From Symsagittifera roscoffensis (lineage: Eukaryota; Xenacoelomorpha; Acoela; Convolutidae): a stretch of DNA of 64,000 nucleotides. The number at the start of each line of letters is the position of its first letter. Positions within the stretch are counted from its first letter, which is position 1. Both the position numbers and the translations under genes were made by a program. The stretch is from positions 52,276,938 to 52,340,937 of the forward strand of contig NC_087069.1 in the NCBI RefSeq assembly GCF_963678635.1, written 5' to 3'. The notes beneath the pieces were generated by a model that worked only from the letters and a program-made list of their open reading frames with translations, had not been told where the DNA came from and made no database searches. Positions 53,990 through 64,000 of this stretch are shown in pieces.

Positions 53990-54965
53990 TGTTGTCTTGT
54001 GTTTTGTAATTTATTTTTTTTTGCATCTAGTAATTTTTTTTAAAGAGATAGGAAAAAAGAGATAAAGTAAGAGGTCAAAGAAAAATTTGTTAAAAAATCG
54101 CAAAGGCGAAGTTTTTTTTTAAATTTTGTTGAAAAACTTTGTTAAGAATCAAAGTAATTATGCAATTGGTAAATATTTCACAAAATTTTGTTGTAATGAT
54201 GGCAATAAAATTAAACCAATTTTAACATCCTGTAAAAAACACAACTTGTAATGCTAATTTTATAAAAGATCAGCACAATTTTGCAAACTTGTTAAAAATT
54301 TACATAACCCTTGCACAATGCAAAAATTTTTAAAAATAGTTCTGCTACACTTGTTTAGACAATCAATGAAAATCTATCAAAGAAAGAAAAATTTTACTAT
54401 AAACTTTCGCATTTTGAAGAAAAGTGTAACAAGATTTTCTTGCACTGTCGAAAATTATAAAATTTGAATTTCCTTATTCTAATTTTGATCATTTAAAATT
54501 CAATTTTTGCATGTAGGTTTAACAAAAAGATCAGAAAAAAAATGTATTGAGATAGGGAATAGTAGCCAAAATCATCAATAATGAAAAATTTTCATCAATT
54601 ATTTAACTTTTTTTAAAAACAAATTTTTGCGTTTTTTGCATATGCATAGGAAAAATAAATTATATTTTTGCATTAGTTATCTAAAAAACCACGAAAAAAA
54701 TTTGCATCTAACACAAGAATTTTACACAAATTTTTTGCATACTTTTTAAAAAAACCAAAACAGTTTTTATATCTTGTAAAAAAATAATTAAATTTTTGAA
54801 AACTTGTCTAAAATATCAAATCAAAATTTGCATCTTGCTAAAAAAGAGACAAGTTAATTTTCGCACACGTGATAGAAATTAGAAAATTATTCGTTGAAAA
54901 TACTTTTGATTTGAAATAAAATCAATTCTGAAAAATTTTTATGAAGAAAAATCAATTATTAATAG
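53990..54965. repeat. AT-rich interval replacing the 31-bp array
   Basis: Loosely repetitive. TTTTTGCATCT-, TTTTTGCAT- and AAAATTTTTGCA-like segments recur, and one ACTTTCGCATTTTGAAG resembles the 31-bp unit. It contains TGTATTGAGATAGGGAATAG (54,543), a terminal-repeat-type motif in an internal position. About 54,280-54,770 is repeated at 61,840-62,340. Confidence 0.6.
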
Positions 54966-54969
54966 AAAA

Positions 54970-55556
54970 ATTGACACGCTCACTATTTACAGAACCATAA
55001 ATTTCAATGAATCAATCAACAACTTTCAACAAATCGGACTCAAACTTTGAATTTTGAAATTTTGAAAACTTTTCCAGAAAAGCTGATCCAAGAGACTGAG
55101 TGGACGCAACCTTTTGAGCAGAACTGAGATAATGTCTTTTATTTTTTTCGCAGCAGGCGTTTCTTTGCAATACTGGGTAATTTTTCCGGTATTCTTTTAT
55201 TCAAGTTAAGTTCGACTGCACGATTCAATTGATTGAAAATTTCTCTTTCTATCTCTTGATGAGATAAAATTGAAAAGAAATCTCTATTTGTATAAAGTAA
55301 AAATAAAATGAACAGTTTGGCAAGTGAAATTATATTTATCTAATCATTGCAAATTTTGATAGAGCGATGATCCGTTTATGATCAAGTAAAGTTTGCAATT
55401 TTCCACTGGGCAGAATGATAAATGGTTAGATACACAGTAGTCTTGGGTGACAATGATTTCTTCATAAAAGTTTTCTGAGACAGAGATAAAAAGAGATTTT
55501 TCATTGTAATCCCAATAAAAAGTGGAATATGCTCGACACATAGCAGATGCAATCAT
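54970..55556 (-). pseudogene. Remnant of the 199-aa opposite-strand gene
   Basis: Matches 32,017-32,616. The N-terminal 70 codons (55,344-55,556) are open from ATG 55,556; the rest has frameshifts. Keeps the Cys pattern and the FY-EEI/FYEKYI region. Confidence 0.7.
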
Positions 55557-55764
55557 CGATTAATTACTGAAACTGGTTTTTATTTACATTGAATTGCTTT
55601 GTAGTTGTTCCAGCCCCTATGCAAGGTCCATATTTGGGTCATCACCTACTCACTATTCCATATAAGATAATAGGGTGAGTCATCTGCATTTCCTAATTTC
55701 TATATTTTTACAACTATCATTATTTTGAATTATTGAATATTGATCAGTTGACTCTGAGTCTCAA

Positions 55765-56300
55765 ATCAAAACTTTTTCACAAAAAGATATCCTTCCCAAC
55801 TATATTAAATTTGCTAACAATCAAAAGAAAATTGGGAGATTTTTTGGTCCTAAAAACCATGCAATGAAAAAATGTACTTTGAACCTTGCTTGCAATTGCT
55901 AAAGAAAAATGAATTGGAACAAATCGAAAAGTCTCAGCAAGTCTATCATGGTGAAAAAGAAGAAGAAAAGATATCAGTAATACTGAATACTGTTATTCAC
56001 GATGCTGAAAACCTAGGATTCGATGCCGTACTGGAACTTTATTCTGACAAAGACTCAACCAGGGAGCAGGAACTTGCGAATTGTCATGCGGTGTATGGCG
56101 TTGCAACATACAAGAAGAGAAGGGTGTTTGTCACAATCAAGAAGTACAGTGTAAACAAGCGACCCTACATTCAGAATTGACTCTTCACAGCATAAGAAAA
56201 CAAAGTCTTGAAGCAAGTTGCCTATGTCAACTATAGTTTGAACGAATTCAAAAAACTCGCTCACGTCTTGGGAGATTTTTTTGTTTGTTGAGAACTGTAA
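55765..56300 (+). pseudogene. Remnant of PC4-like gene 1
   Basis: Matches 32,831-33,400. The piece 55,872-56,180 is open for about 100 codons with NTVIHDAENLG and VTIKKYSVNKRPYIQ conserved. The start codon is lost and a TGA occurs at about 56,178. Confidence 0.7.
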
Positions 56301-56399
56301 TGTTCAGTAATTTTGCTAAGTGCTGTTATTATAGTCATGTGATTCAAAGATTCATCTTCTTGAGTCATTTTTTTTAAAAATTTCTTTGAGCTGAGCAAA

Positions 56400-56725
56400 A
56401 TGAGTTGGAACATTGGTTTTTCCAGAAATCTTGTTTGAAAGCTTTTAAATAAATTAGGACTTTTCCATATCGTCTAGCAAAATAAGTCCCAAAAATTTTC
56501 ACTAACAGTTTTGGAATCTAAAAATTTACCAAAATTGCAAGATTTGGATAAAAAATTACTAATTTCTCAGTTTGATTGGACTTTGCATAACAGGTGACGT
56601 AAAGTTTTTCTAAGTTTTCGTTCAGAATTTGAATAAAAATAGATCTTATAAAATTTTGTAGAAAAGGAAGCACTTGGAAAAACAAATAGAAATTTCAGTT
56701 GGAATAAGAGGTTCTGAAATTGAAT
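56400..56725 (+). pseudogene. Remnant of PC4-like gene 2
   Basis: Starts at ATG 56,400 (MSWNIGFSRNLV), like 33,454, after an acceptor-like region. Several stops and frameshifts, and part of the C-terminal domain is deleted between about 56,690 and 56,715 relative to 62,377-62,785. Confidence 0.65.
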
Positions 56726-57112
56726 GAAGTTCTCAGAAATTTTGGTTTGTTTAAGGATGGATTTTCATCAAATTCAAAAAAGAAAACATTTTTTCTTTGT
56801 ACCTTTTGTACCTGTTTTGGACCCAAACTGAAACTTGAAAGAAAAGAACCAAAAATTTCCTTTTAGGGGTCTAATTGGATACAAAAATTCTTGTATGGAT
56901 TACTTTTTTGCAAAATCAAAAGTCTTCAGACTTCAGACAATTTTACATGACTCTGCTGGATCTGTGAAGTCCACTACGCCTTAGACACCTGGTTATTATT
57001 ATGTTTCACCTAGATTTTCTAGCTCTTGCCTTCTTGTTCACGTGACTGGAGTGTTCTTCTGTTTATATTTAAAAACTTTTGCTTTAACAGAATATGCACT
57101 GTTGATTGTTCG
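56720..57112 (+). pseudogene. Remnant of the unknown gene at 33,861
   Basis: Colinear with 33,861-34,261. Keeps the region around GLIGY and an H-D-S-A-G motif (about 56,950), interrupted by stops. Confidence 0.55.
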
Positions 57113-57151
57113 TCATTTTATCCAAACATTTCATCTAAAACAGTTAACATC

Positions 57152-57512
57152 TTGAGTCTAGTTGTTTTGGATATTGAGTGTATTGAAAACAAAATAGTAA
57201 AATAGTTAGGAGTTTATAAAATGGACAAACTGTGGGATATTCCTTTCATCCTCCCAAAAAGTCCCAAAGTTCAAATCATCTCAGTCTGCTTGTTGTACGA
57301 AGCATCTTCATAGAATCAATTGGAGCTGTGGTCATGAAAAAAATACTGAGATTGAAAAAACTATTGAAAGAACAACACGCTCCAGAAACGGAATTTTTTT
57401 CGCAAAACATAATGAAAAATGTAAAATTCTGTCAGAAATTTTGGAAACAAATGTTACAAATTTGGATGACTACGCATGCCCAAAACTTGGTTGATGAATG
57501 TGACAAGCGATT
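57152..57512 (+). pseudogene. Remnant of the exonuclease-like gene
   Basis: Matches 34,304-34,610. SLVVLDIECIENKIVK is readable near 57,152, followed by a TAG and frame changes. The Cys/His C-terminal part is missing, and similarity passes straight into the membrane protein gene with a small duplication of GTTGATGAATGTG at 57,490/57,514. Confidence 0.6.
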
Positions 57513-57514
57513 AA

Positions 57515-57778
57515 ATGGTTGATGAATGTGGCAAGCAATTAAATTTAGGAAATTTTGTTTTTGATGAGGTGAATCATGAACGAAAATCATGGAATGTTTT
57601 TGGACGTATGTGTGAAAGAGCTCTTTTAAATTTTCTGTGCCAATTTTTTGTCATAGTTTTAGTACTAGCATGTGCAATCGTTCGAATAATGCTAGCTACT
57701 ACCTATGAAGAAATTACAGTTTGGGTAGCATTTTCATCAAGTTCACTCGATTATATTTTACCCTCGCCAAAGCTATAA
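57515..57778 (+). CDS. Conserved small membrane protein, 87 aa (copy 2)
   Basis: Fully open although its neighbours are broken. Same length as 34,858-35,121 and similar throughout: polar start MVDECGKQLNLGNFVFDEVN, hydrophobic span LNFLCQFFVIVLVLACAIV, linker, and YILPSPKL end. The upstream acceptor tract is gone. It may be open only by chance because it is short; expression is doubtful. Confidence 0.6.
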   Translation: MVDECGKQLNLGNFVFDEVNHERKSWNVFGRMCERALLNFLCQFFVIVLVLACAIVRIMLATTYEEITVWVAFSSSSLDYILPSPKL

Positions 57779-58616
57779 TACAATTAATTTCTAGTTTTAT
57801 TTCGCTTGTTGGACCGAGTGAATTTGAAAAATCGCATCCTATTTTTAATTGGTGAAAAAATTGGTACATTTCAACCAAAGTTTGACAAAATTTTTTGTTT
57901 TTATCAATATTATCAACCTCTTTATGGACAAATGCAAAGAAAAAACCTTAAATTTAGAGAATTGTCTTTGAACTGAATAAAAACCTTCCTAAAAATACTT
58001 GTTGATATTTGATGACTTTGTTGATGAAATTTCAAAGTCTAAGCAATTTGTAAAAATACCTGCTGCTGGAAGACACAAGGGACTGAATGCAGTATATATT
58101 AAGCATAACTTATTTCATCAAAGCAAATTGGGAAGAGTTGTTGAATTACAAAATACACACATAATCTTGTTCAAGTCAACGAGAGATGTTTCACAAATCA
58201 ATACAATAAGTCAACAACTAGGTCTAGGATCACAATTGAAATAGTGGTATCAGGATTCAACGTTGACTCCTTATGATCATTTATTCATTGATTTGACTCA
58301 AGAAACAGTTGATTCACTAAGATATTGCACTAACAGCGGTTCAGTTCTATCAAACTTTTATTTACAAACTGCAACAGAAACAAAATTTTTCGACGATGAG
58401 CGTAAAATACGTCTCTATACTCCCAATATTTCAAACAGTTTCCCAAAAATTTCAAAAACTTTTAACCCACCATTGTCCAAAAAGTTTCTATCAGTTCCTC
58501 AGCGAATGTCTAGTAAACTTGCTAAGAGGCGAGCTAAAAGATTTCCGAAAAGTAGACGTGGTGAAATATCGGAGAGAATTATCAGAATTTACAAGAAGAA
58601 GAACTTCACTGCATAA
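57779..58616 (+). pseudogene. Remnant of the packaging ATPase
   Basis: Matches 35,118-36,011. The Walker A region now reads GPSEFEKS, losing the glycines, and is followed by a TGA (57,853). Pieces 57,999-58,244 and 58,263-58,616 are open, with AGRHKGLN, QQLGLGSQLK and the basic tail. A TAG at about 58,242 separates them. Inactive. Confidence 0.85.
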
Positions 58617-58703
58617 AAGGTGAACTATTTCGAGCTCGCTTAAAGGCTTACAACTAATATCTCTTATCACTATTTTTGTCATTAACCGATTGACATAGTA
58701 TCA

Positions 58704-59111
58704 ATGAATGCTTTCTATTTCCTTACTCATTTTGTCAATCACGAAGTACGCTTCCTCAAAAACCAAAATTGGAACAAAAGCAAGAAAATGAGGAGAATGT
58801 ACCAAAATAGTTTGATTCTATTTACAGTGTTGTAAATGCGAGTTAAAAACGATTAACAAAAAGCATCTGATTTAATTTTGAACTCTCCCAGAATTAGACG
58901 AAGTCAGTCAAAAAAATCATATTAGATAATCGAAACACAAAAGAGCCACTTGTAGTCTTTGTTTGTGCACTAAAGCGAAATAAAAACAGATTTTACAGAT
59001 ATTAACTTTACCATTTTGGAAGCAATTCAATTTGCACCTGAACTTGTTATCAACAAGAATGCCAAAGCGAAAGCGAAAGACAGACGAAATTGGATCCCCT
59101 TCAAAATCTGA
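58704..59111 (+). pseudogene. Remnant of the W-x-PFK gene
   Basis: Matches 36,068-36,478 with several frameshifts. The end (NAKAKAKDRRNWIPFKI-like) is readable at about 59,056-59,110. The stop at codon 20 of copy 1 is not shared. Confidence 0.65.
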
Positions 59112-59960
59112 AAAGGTATGTCTGAACAGATTGTGTGTTGGGGTAGAGCTGGGTATGGTTCTGTGGAAAACTTGAGTAAAGCAATCAAATTGTCAAAAAA
59201 GAAAGTAGAACAGTTTTTACAAACCAAGACATCGTATTCAAGCTTTTTCAAAATAAATCACTGAGTTTTAGTGCATGGATTTTGCTTTTGCGGACAAGCT
59301 AGCGAGTCAAATCAATGGCCTCAAAAAGTTTTTGAATGCTGTTGATGTTTTTTCACGATTTGTTAGATTTCAAACAATGAAAACAAATTATGCCAAAGAC
59401 ACTTTGCAATCTTCCAAAAAAAATAGTTTCTCGAAAGAACATGCTTGAAATTTTTTGGGTTGATAAAAGAACAGAGTATGAGGGAACTTTCAAAAAAATT
59501 TTCAAGGAAAAATACATTGAAAATTACTGAACAATGAGTGAAACAAAAACTGCTTATGCAGAGAGGTCCTTTAAATCAAAAAACACATAATTTATCGCTA
59601 CATAGAAGATCATGGTGAAAAATTTATTCAAAAGTTACCTCAACTTATGTCTACAATGAATTGTCGCGTCATTGAATCTATTGGGAAATCACCTAGAGAT
59701 GTCGAGAATACTGATTTCCTCTCAACTCTCTACAACAAATCTCTAACAAGATAAAAGAAACCAAAATTCAAAGTTGGAGGCAGAGTGCGAATTTCGAAGA
59801 ATGATATTCCTATCTAATTAGATACAAACCACAATTTACAGATGAAATTTTTGAAATTTTGGTATTATCTAGAAAAAAAGCCTCCTATATACATCATCAA
59901 AGATCTTGACAAAGACATTCTGGGAAAAAGAAAAAGAGCTGCGAAAATGTTCAGAATAAT
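59064..59960 (+). pseudogene. Remnant of the DDE integrase
   Basis: Matches 36,432-37,393. MDFAFADKLAS (59,275), a WVDKR-type segment (59,456) and YAERS (59,558) mark the three catalytic regions in different frames. Stops and indels are numerous. The 4-bp repeat that breaks copy 1 near 37,268 is absent here. Confidence 0.85.
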
Positions 59961-60002
59961 TGTAAACCATTTCTTGAACTAATTTTCTATCGATCAGTTG
60001 TC

Positions 60003-60770
60003 AAGATTCTTTTACTATTGAGTAAGTTTCTAATGCTTTTATTTGTTATCCGAATATTAGTCTTAGTTTATTTTACAAAGTTTCTACCCGAGCAAATACA
60101 TTTAAACGGAGAAAGGGAGGTTGCCATTTCGGAATTATTATACCGTACTTTGTACCAAATTGTGATTGAGGGAATATTACCCTCGTAGATGGCAGAGAAA
60201 AATCTCAGGAGAAAAATACGATTGAAACAATGCAATTTGAACTAGAATTTTATCCAAGTTTGGTTGATATAGTTGCAGCCATAAACAACAAAATTGAAGA
60301 ACGTCTAAGATGCTCAAGCATTTGAATATAGTGGAATCCATGTATCAGAAGATTAAATCCCACAAAAGATTGCTGTTCATTAACCTGAGAATCAATCAGT
60401 GTTTGTTATTCAAAGTTCTGACTTGAGTCACTTTTTAGGTTGTGATTTAGAACAAAATCAAACAGGGGTTAAAACAAAAGGAAAAGGTCCACATAATCTT
60501 GAGTATTCTTACGACATTATAAGAATATGTTCTTTGATGATATATAGTGAATTTGTAGAAAATAACATAGTCGTTGATACAAAAACTTCATTATTGCGTT
60601 GTATTCCATTCATTTCCGAATTAAAAAGGAGATATAATTTCTACAGGACAGTTAATGAGTTATCAGTCTTTACAAATTCACAGCTTAAAAAACTGTTGAA
60701 ATTTTTTTTCCATAGTATCAAGATAGAACTAGGAGATAGTCCTGGCAAAAGTTTCACTTTGTATCCGTAG
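60003..60770 (+). pseudogene. Remnant of the penton-like gene
   Basis: Matches 37,437-38,220. The C-terminal half (60,399-60,770) is open with SHFLGCDLEQNQTGV and continues through a segment deleted in copy 1. The N-terminal half has many breaks. Confidence 0.8.
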
Positions 60771-60841
60771 AAAGTACCCAATTTGTTCTCTTGTTCCACA
60801 AGATTTTGAATAATCATTTTTTTAAATAAATTTTATACGAA

Positions 60842-61205
60842 ATGGTTGCTCAAAGTTCAGCTGATTTCCCTGTTTTTCAAGGACATTCAAGACAACGTGA
60901 AAGAGATTTCGGAGCTCCCGCACAAACACTTGGGAGAACTGCAATCCCTTTCATTAAAAAATATATGGGCTACGAAAAGAATTGGAGCAAATTTGTTTGA
61001 AATCGCTGCTCTAGAGATTGGGGAAGTTGTTATAGGACGTACAAAACTCACAACATTTGCAAAAGATGTGGGAATAAGAACCGTCCGGAAACATTTGGGA
61101 GATGGAAAAAAGAAATACAAGCGTAGATATTGTAGAACCAGATCCAGTCCTCGAAAAATAGTTCAAAAAACAGTCGCTCTCGCAAAGATATTTTTTACAT
61201 TATAA
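60842..61205 (+). pseudogene. Basic core-like protein (copy 2), nearly open
   Basis: ATG 60,842 matches 38,276. A small shift near 60,965 breaks the frame. The second part (open to 61,205) keeps GANLFEIAALEIGEVVIG and the basic tail. Confidence 0.65.
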
Positions 61206-61206
61206 A

Positions 61207-61815
61207 ATGAGTGTAAATCAAAGTCATTTTCAGTACGGTGTTTTTACAAAGTCTTCATTGGAGATTTTCGATACTGTCCGTGTTTTGGAAACAATAATAT
61301 CATTTTACACACAAGAAATATTCCCTAGTACTTCTCTGGATGAAAGCAGTATTGGGTGTTAATTTGAAACGGATCGTAATCTCTACCTGGATATTCGTGA
61401 TACCCATCTTGATTTAAAGCTTCAATTATTGAAAGGAAGATTGTTTGATGCTTTCAGAAAAGAAAAACCCGAACATAAAGCAAAATCCGAGGATGATTCA
61501 GATGAGGAACAAAAACTTGATAAATTTATGTAAACAATCTACTACATTCTCTATTGTCCAACTGTGAAGTTTATTTTAACAATACAATGGTTTACAATGC
61601 CAGTGGATTATATCCTCATAAGGCACAGATATCGAACGAATTCAACTCGTCAGCAGTGAGTAATAAAGGAATACTTGCTTGTCATGGACACAGTTTTGAA
61701 GAAACTCCTGATCCATTCGATATGCATCCGTTCACTGATAGGGCAAGATCTTTAGGAACAGGGATAACTTTTTCACTCCATAGAAGGCTTGCCATTGATT
61801 TGTTTGCTTGCACAA
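61207..61815 (+). pseudogene. Major capsid N-terminal part, truncated (copy 2)
   Basis: Matches 38,641-39,250. ATG 61,207, a stop near 61,360, a frameshift near 61,520, then open through NCEVYFNNTMVYNASGLYPH to LFACTKLLLPNTK (61,828). There the gene is cut and joined to sequence like 54,280. A GTTGCTACCAAACACCAA segment is doubled at the join (61,816-61,860). Nothing downstream of the capsid survives. Confidence 0.85.
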
Positions 61816-62376
61816 AGTTGTTGCTACCAAACACCAAGTTTGTTGCTACCAAACACCAAATTTTTGCAAACTTGTTAATAATTTACATAATTTTTGCACA
61901 ATGCAAAATTTTTTTAAAAAAATTCTGCCACACTTGCTTAGACAATCAATGAAAATCTCTCAAAGAAAGAAAAATTTTACTATAAACTTTCGCATTTTGA
62001 AGAAAAGTGTAACAAGATTTTCTTGCACTGTCAAACATTATAAAATGTGAATTTCCTTATTCTAATTTTGATTATTAAAAATTCATTTTTTGCATGTATG
62101 TTTAACAAAATGATCAAAAAAACAATGTATTGAGATAGGGCATAGTACTCAAAATCATCAATAATGAAAAACTTTCATCAATTATTTAACTTATTTTAAA
62201 ATAAAATTTTGCGTTTTTCGCATATGCATAGGAAAAATAAATCAGATTTTTGCATTTGTTTTCTAAAAAACCACGAAAAAAATTGCATCTAACACAAAAA
62301 TTTACAAAATTTTTGCACACTTGTTAAAAAAACCAAAACTGAGTCATTTTTTTAAAATTTCTTTCAGCTGAGCAAA

Positions 62377-62785
62377 ATGAGATGCAACATTGGTTTTTCC
62401 AGAAATCTTGTTTCAAGGCTTTTAAAAAAAAGGACTGTTTCATATCGTCTTACAAGAAAAGTCCCAGAAATTTTCACTAACAGTTTCACTCTAAAAATTA
62501 CCAAAATTGCAAGATTTGGATACAGAATTACTGATTTTTCAGTTTGAAAAGACTTTGCATAACAGGTGACATAAGTTTTTCTAAGTTATCGGTCAGATAT
62601 TGAATGAAAATAGATCTTATAGAATATCGTAGAAAAGGAAGCATTTGGAAAAACAAATAGAAATTTCAGTTGGAAAAAGATGAGTATGGTAAACTGGTTG
62701 ATTTTACCCCCTCGGTTTTGTCTCATGTAGAAACATTCGAAAAACTAGTATCATTTTTGAAGAAGGCACCGTAAAAAATGGACGT
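62377..62785 (+). pseudogene. PC4-like gene 2 remnant (copy 3)
   Basis: ATG 62,377 follows an acceptor-like ATTTCTTTCAG (62,366). Longer than the copy at 56,400; includes the DLIEYRRKG-type strand and helix region near 62,610-62,720. Contains stops. Confidence 0.6.
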
Positions 62786-63190
62786 TCAGAAATTGAATGA
62801 AGTTCTCAGAAATTTAGATTTGATTAAGCATGACTTTTCATCAAATTCAAAAAAGAAAACAGTTTTTCTTTGTACCTTTTTTGTTTTGGACCCAAACTGA
62901 AATTTGAAAGAAATGGACCAAAAATTTTCTTTTAGGGGTCTAATTGGATACGGAAATTTTTGTATGGATTACTTTTTTGCAAATTCAAAAGTCTTCAGAC
63001 TTCATACAATTTTACATGACTCTGCTGGATCTGTGAAATCCACTACGCCTTAGAGACGTGGTTATTGTTATGTTTTACCTAGTTTTTCTAGTTCTTGTTT
63101 TCTTGTTCACGTGACTGGACAGTTCTTCTGTTTATATTTTAAAACTTTTGCTTTAACAGAATATGCATTGTTGGATTGTTCGTCATTTTA
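62779..63190 (+). pseudogene. Unknown conserved gene remnant (copy 3)
   Basis: ATG 62,779 (MDVQKLNEVLRNLD) matches 33,861. Keeps MDYFFANSK, an H-D-S-A-G motif (about 63,015) and a Cys-Tyr segment, with a TAG near 63,052. Confidence 0.55.
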
Positions 63191-63223
63191 TCCAAACATT
63201 TCATCTAAAACAGTTAACATCTT

Positions 63224-63550
63224 GAGTCTAGTTGTTTTGGATTTTGAGTGTATTGAAAACAAAATAGTAAAATAGTTAGGAGTTAATAAAATGGACAAAC
63301 TGTGGGAAAGTCCCAAAAAGTCCCAAAGTTCAAATCATCTCAGTCTGCTTGTTGTACGAAGCATTTTCATGGAATCAATTGGAGCAGTGGTCATGAAAAA
63401 ATACTGAGATTGAACAACTATTGAAAAAACTACACGCTCCTGAAACGGTGTTTTTTGCAAAAGACTATGAAAAATGTGAAATTCTGTCAGAAATTTTGGA
63501 AACAAAAGTTACAAATTTGGATGACTACGCATGCCCAAAATTTGGTTTAT
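63224..63550 (+). pseudogene. Exonuclease-like gene remnant (copy 3)
   Basis: SLVVLDFECIENKIVK is readable near 63,225, so motif I is kept; a TAG and frameshifts follow. Contains a repeated GTCCCAAAAA segment at 63,308. Confidence 0.6.
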
Positions 63551-63574
63551 GAATGTGACATGCAATTAAAAGGT

Positions 63575-64000
63575 TAAATGTAAATGCGACGTTAAAAGCG
63601 AGTAACAATAAGCATCTGATTTAATTTTAAATTCTCCCAGAATTAGACTAAGTCAGTCAGAAAAAAATCATATCAGATAATCGAAACACAAAAGAGCCAC
63701 TTGTAGACTTTGTTTGTGCACTAAAGCGAAAAAATACAGATTTCCCAGATATTAATTTTACCATTTTGGAAGCAATTCAATTTGCACCTGAACTTGTTGT
63801 CAACAAGAATGCCAAAACGAAATACAGACGATATTGGATCCCCTTCAAAATCTGAAAAGGTATGACTGAACAGATTGTATTTTGGGGTAGAGGTGGTTAC
63901 GGTTCTGTGGAAAACTTGAGTAAAGCATTCAGGTTGTCAAAAAAATAAAGTAGAACAGTTTTTACAAACCAAGACCTCGTAGTCAAGCTTTTTCGAAACA
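63575..64000 (+). pseudogene. W-x-PFK and integrase N-terminal remnants (copy 3)
   Basis: 63,575-63,857 matches the W-x-PFK gene from its NARLK region to the PFKI end. From about 63,815 the integrase HTH-like N-terminal segment follows (SVENLSKAFRLSKK-type), broken by an extra A near 63,942 and cut by the window end. Confidence 0.65.

Larger units (their letters stand above)
61840..64000 (+). mobile_element. Third, internally deleted Polinton copy (runs off window)
   Basis: 61,840-62,340 matches 54,280-54,770. 62,345-63,560 matches 56,365-57,530. 63,575-64,000 matches 58,830-59,250. Relative to copy 2 it lacks the 199-aa and PC4-like 1 genes (join near 62,342) and the membrane protein and ATPase genes (join near 63,570). 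It is on the same strand and in the same order. It continues beyond the window. Confidence 0.85.

Overview
The window is AT-rich nuclear DNA from an animal that I cannot place further. The evidence is spliced host exons, a GATA microsatellite, tRNA-derived SINE-like repeats, a 200-base assembly gap, and DNA of the Polinton/Maverick (adintovirus) class, which is typical of animal genomes.

Bases 1-24,272 are host DNA and gene-poor. Two pieces of host genes can be supported. One is a pair of plus-strand exons (3330-3515, 4964-5090) that join in phase. The other is a two-exon minus-strand gene (15,622 to 13,780) for an Asn/Ser-rich protein. The rest holds SINE-like repeats, a diverged duplication of more than 2 kb (about 6.9-9.0 kb against 10.1-12.9 kb), shorter local duplications (15.6-16.6 kb; 19.7-23.3 kb), a CpG-rich short repeat and long stretches with nothing recognisable.

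Bases 24,279-41,992 are one full-length Polinton of 17,714 bp. It has terminal inverted repeats of about 250 bp that start with AGTAGTAGAAGG, and a perfect 6-bp target duplication (GAATCA) at both ends. The minus strand carries the protein-primed family B DNA polymerase. The plus strand carries a run of small unknown genes, two PC4-like genes, an exonuclease-like protein, small membrane proteins, the packaging ATPase, a DDE integrase, the penton-like minor capsid, a basic core protein, the double-jelly-roll major capsid and the adenain-like protease. One accessory gene (about 32.0-32.6 kb) is on the minus strand. Several genes overlap by ATGA, and many start codons lie just after a splice-acceptor-like tract. 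The termini are intact, but the polymerase, integrase, major capsid, protease and several other genes carry stops or frameshifts.

Bases 41,999-45,037 hold a diverged tandem repeat of roughly 100-bp units (42.0-43.7 kb) and no gene. From 45,038 to the window end lie decayed relatives of the same Polinton family: a polymerase fragment, the left end of another copy landing in it, a recent 1.65-kb tandem duplication across that junction, then a near-colinear but heavily broken copy (47.3-61.8 kb). At 61.8 kb, inside the capsid gene, this copy joins a third, internally deleted copy that runs to the window end. Comparing the copies shows which small genes have been conserved as protein, and so which of the unnamed ones are real.
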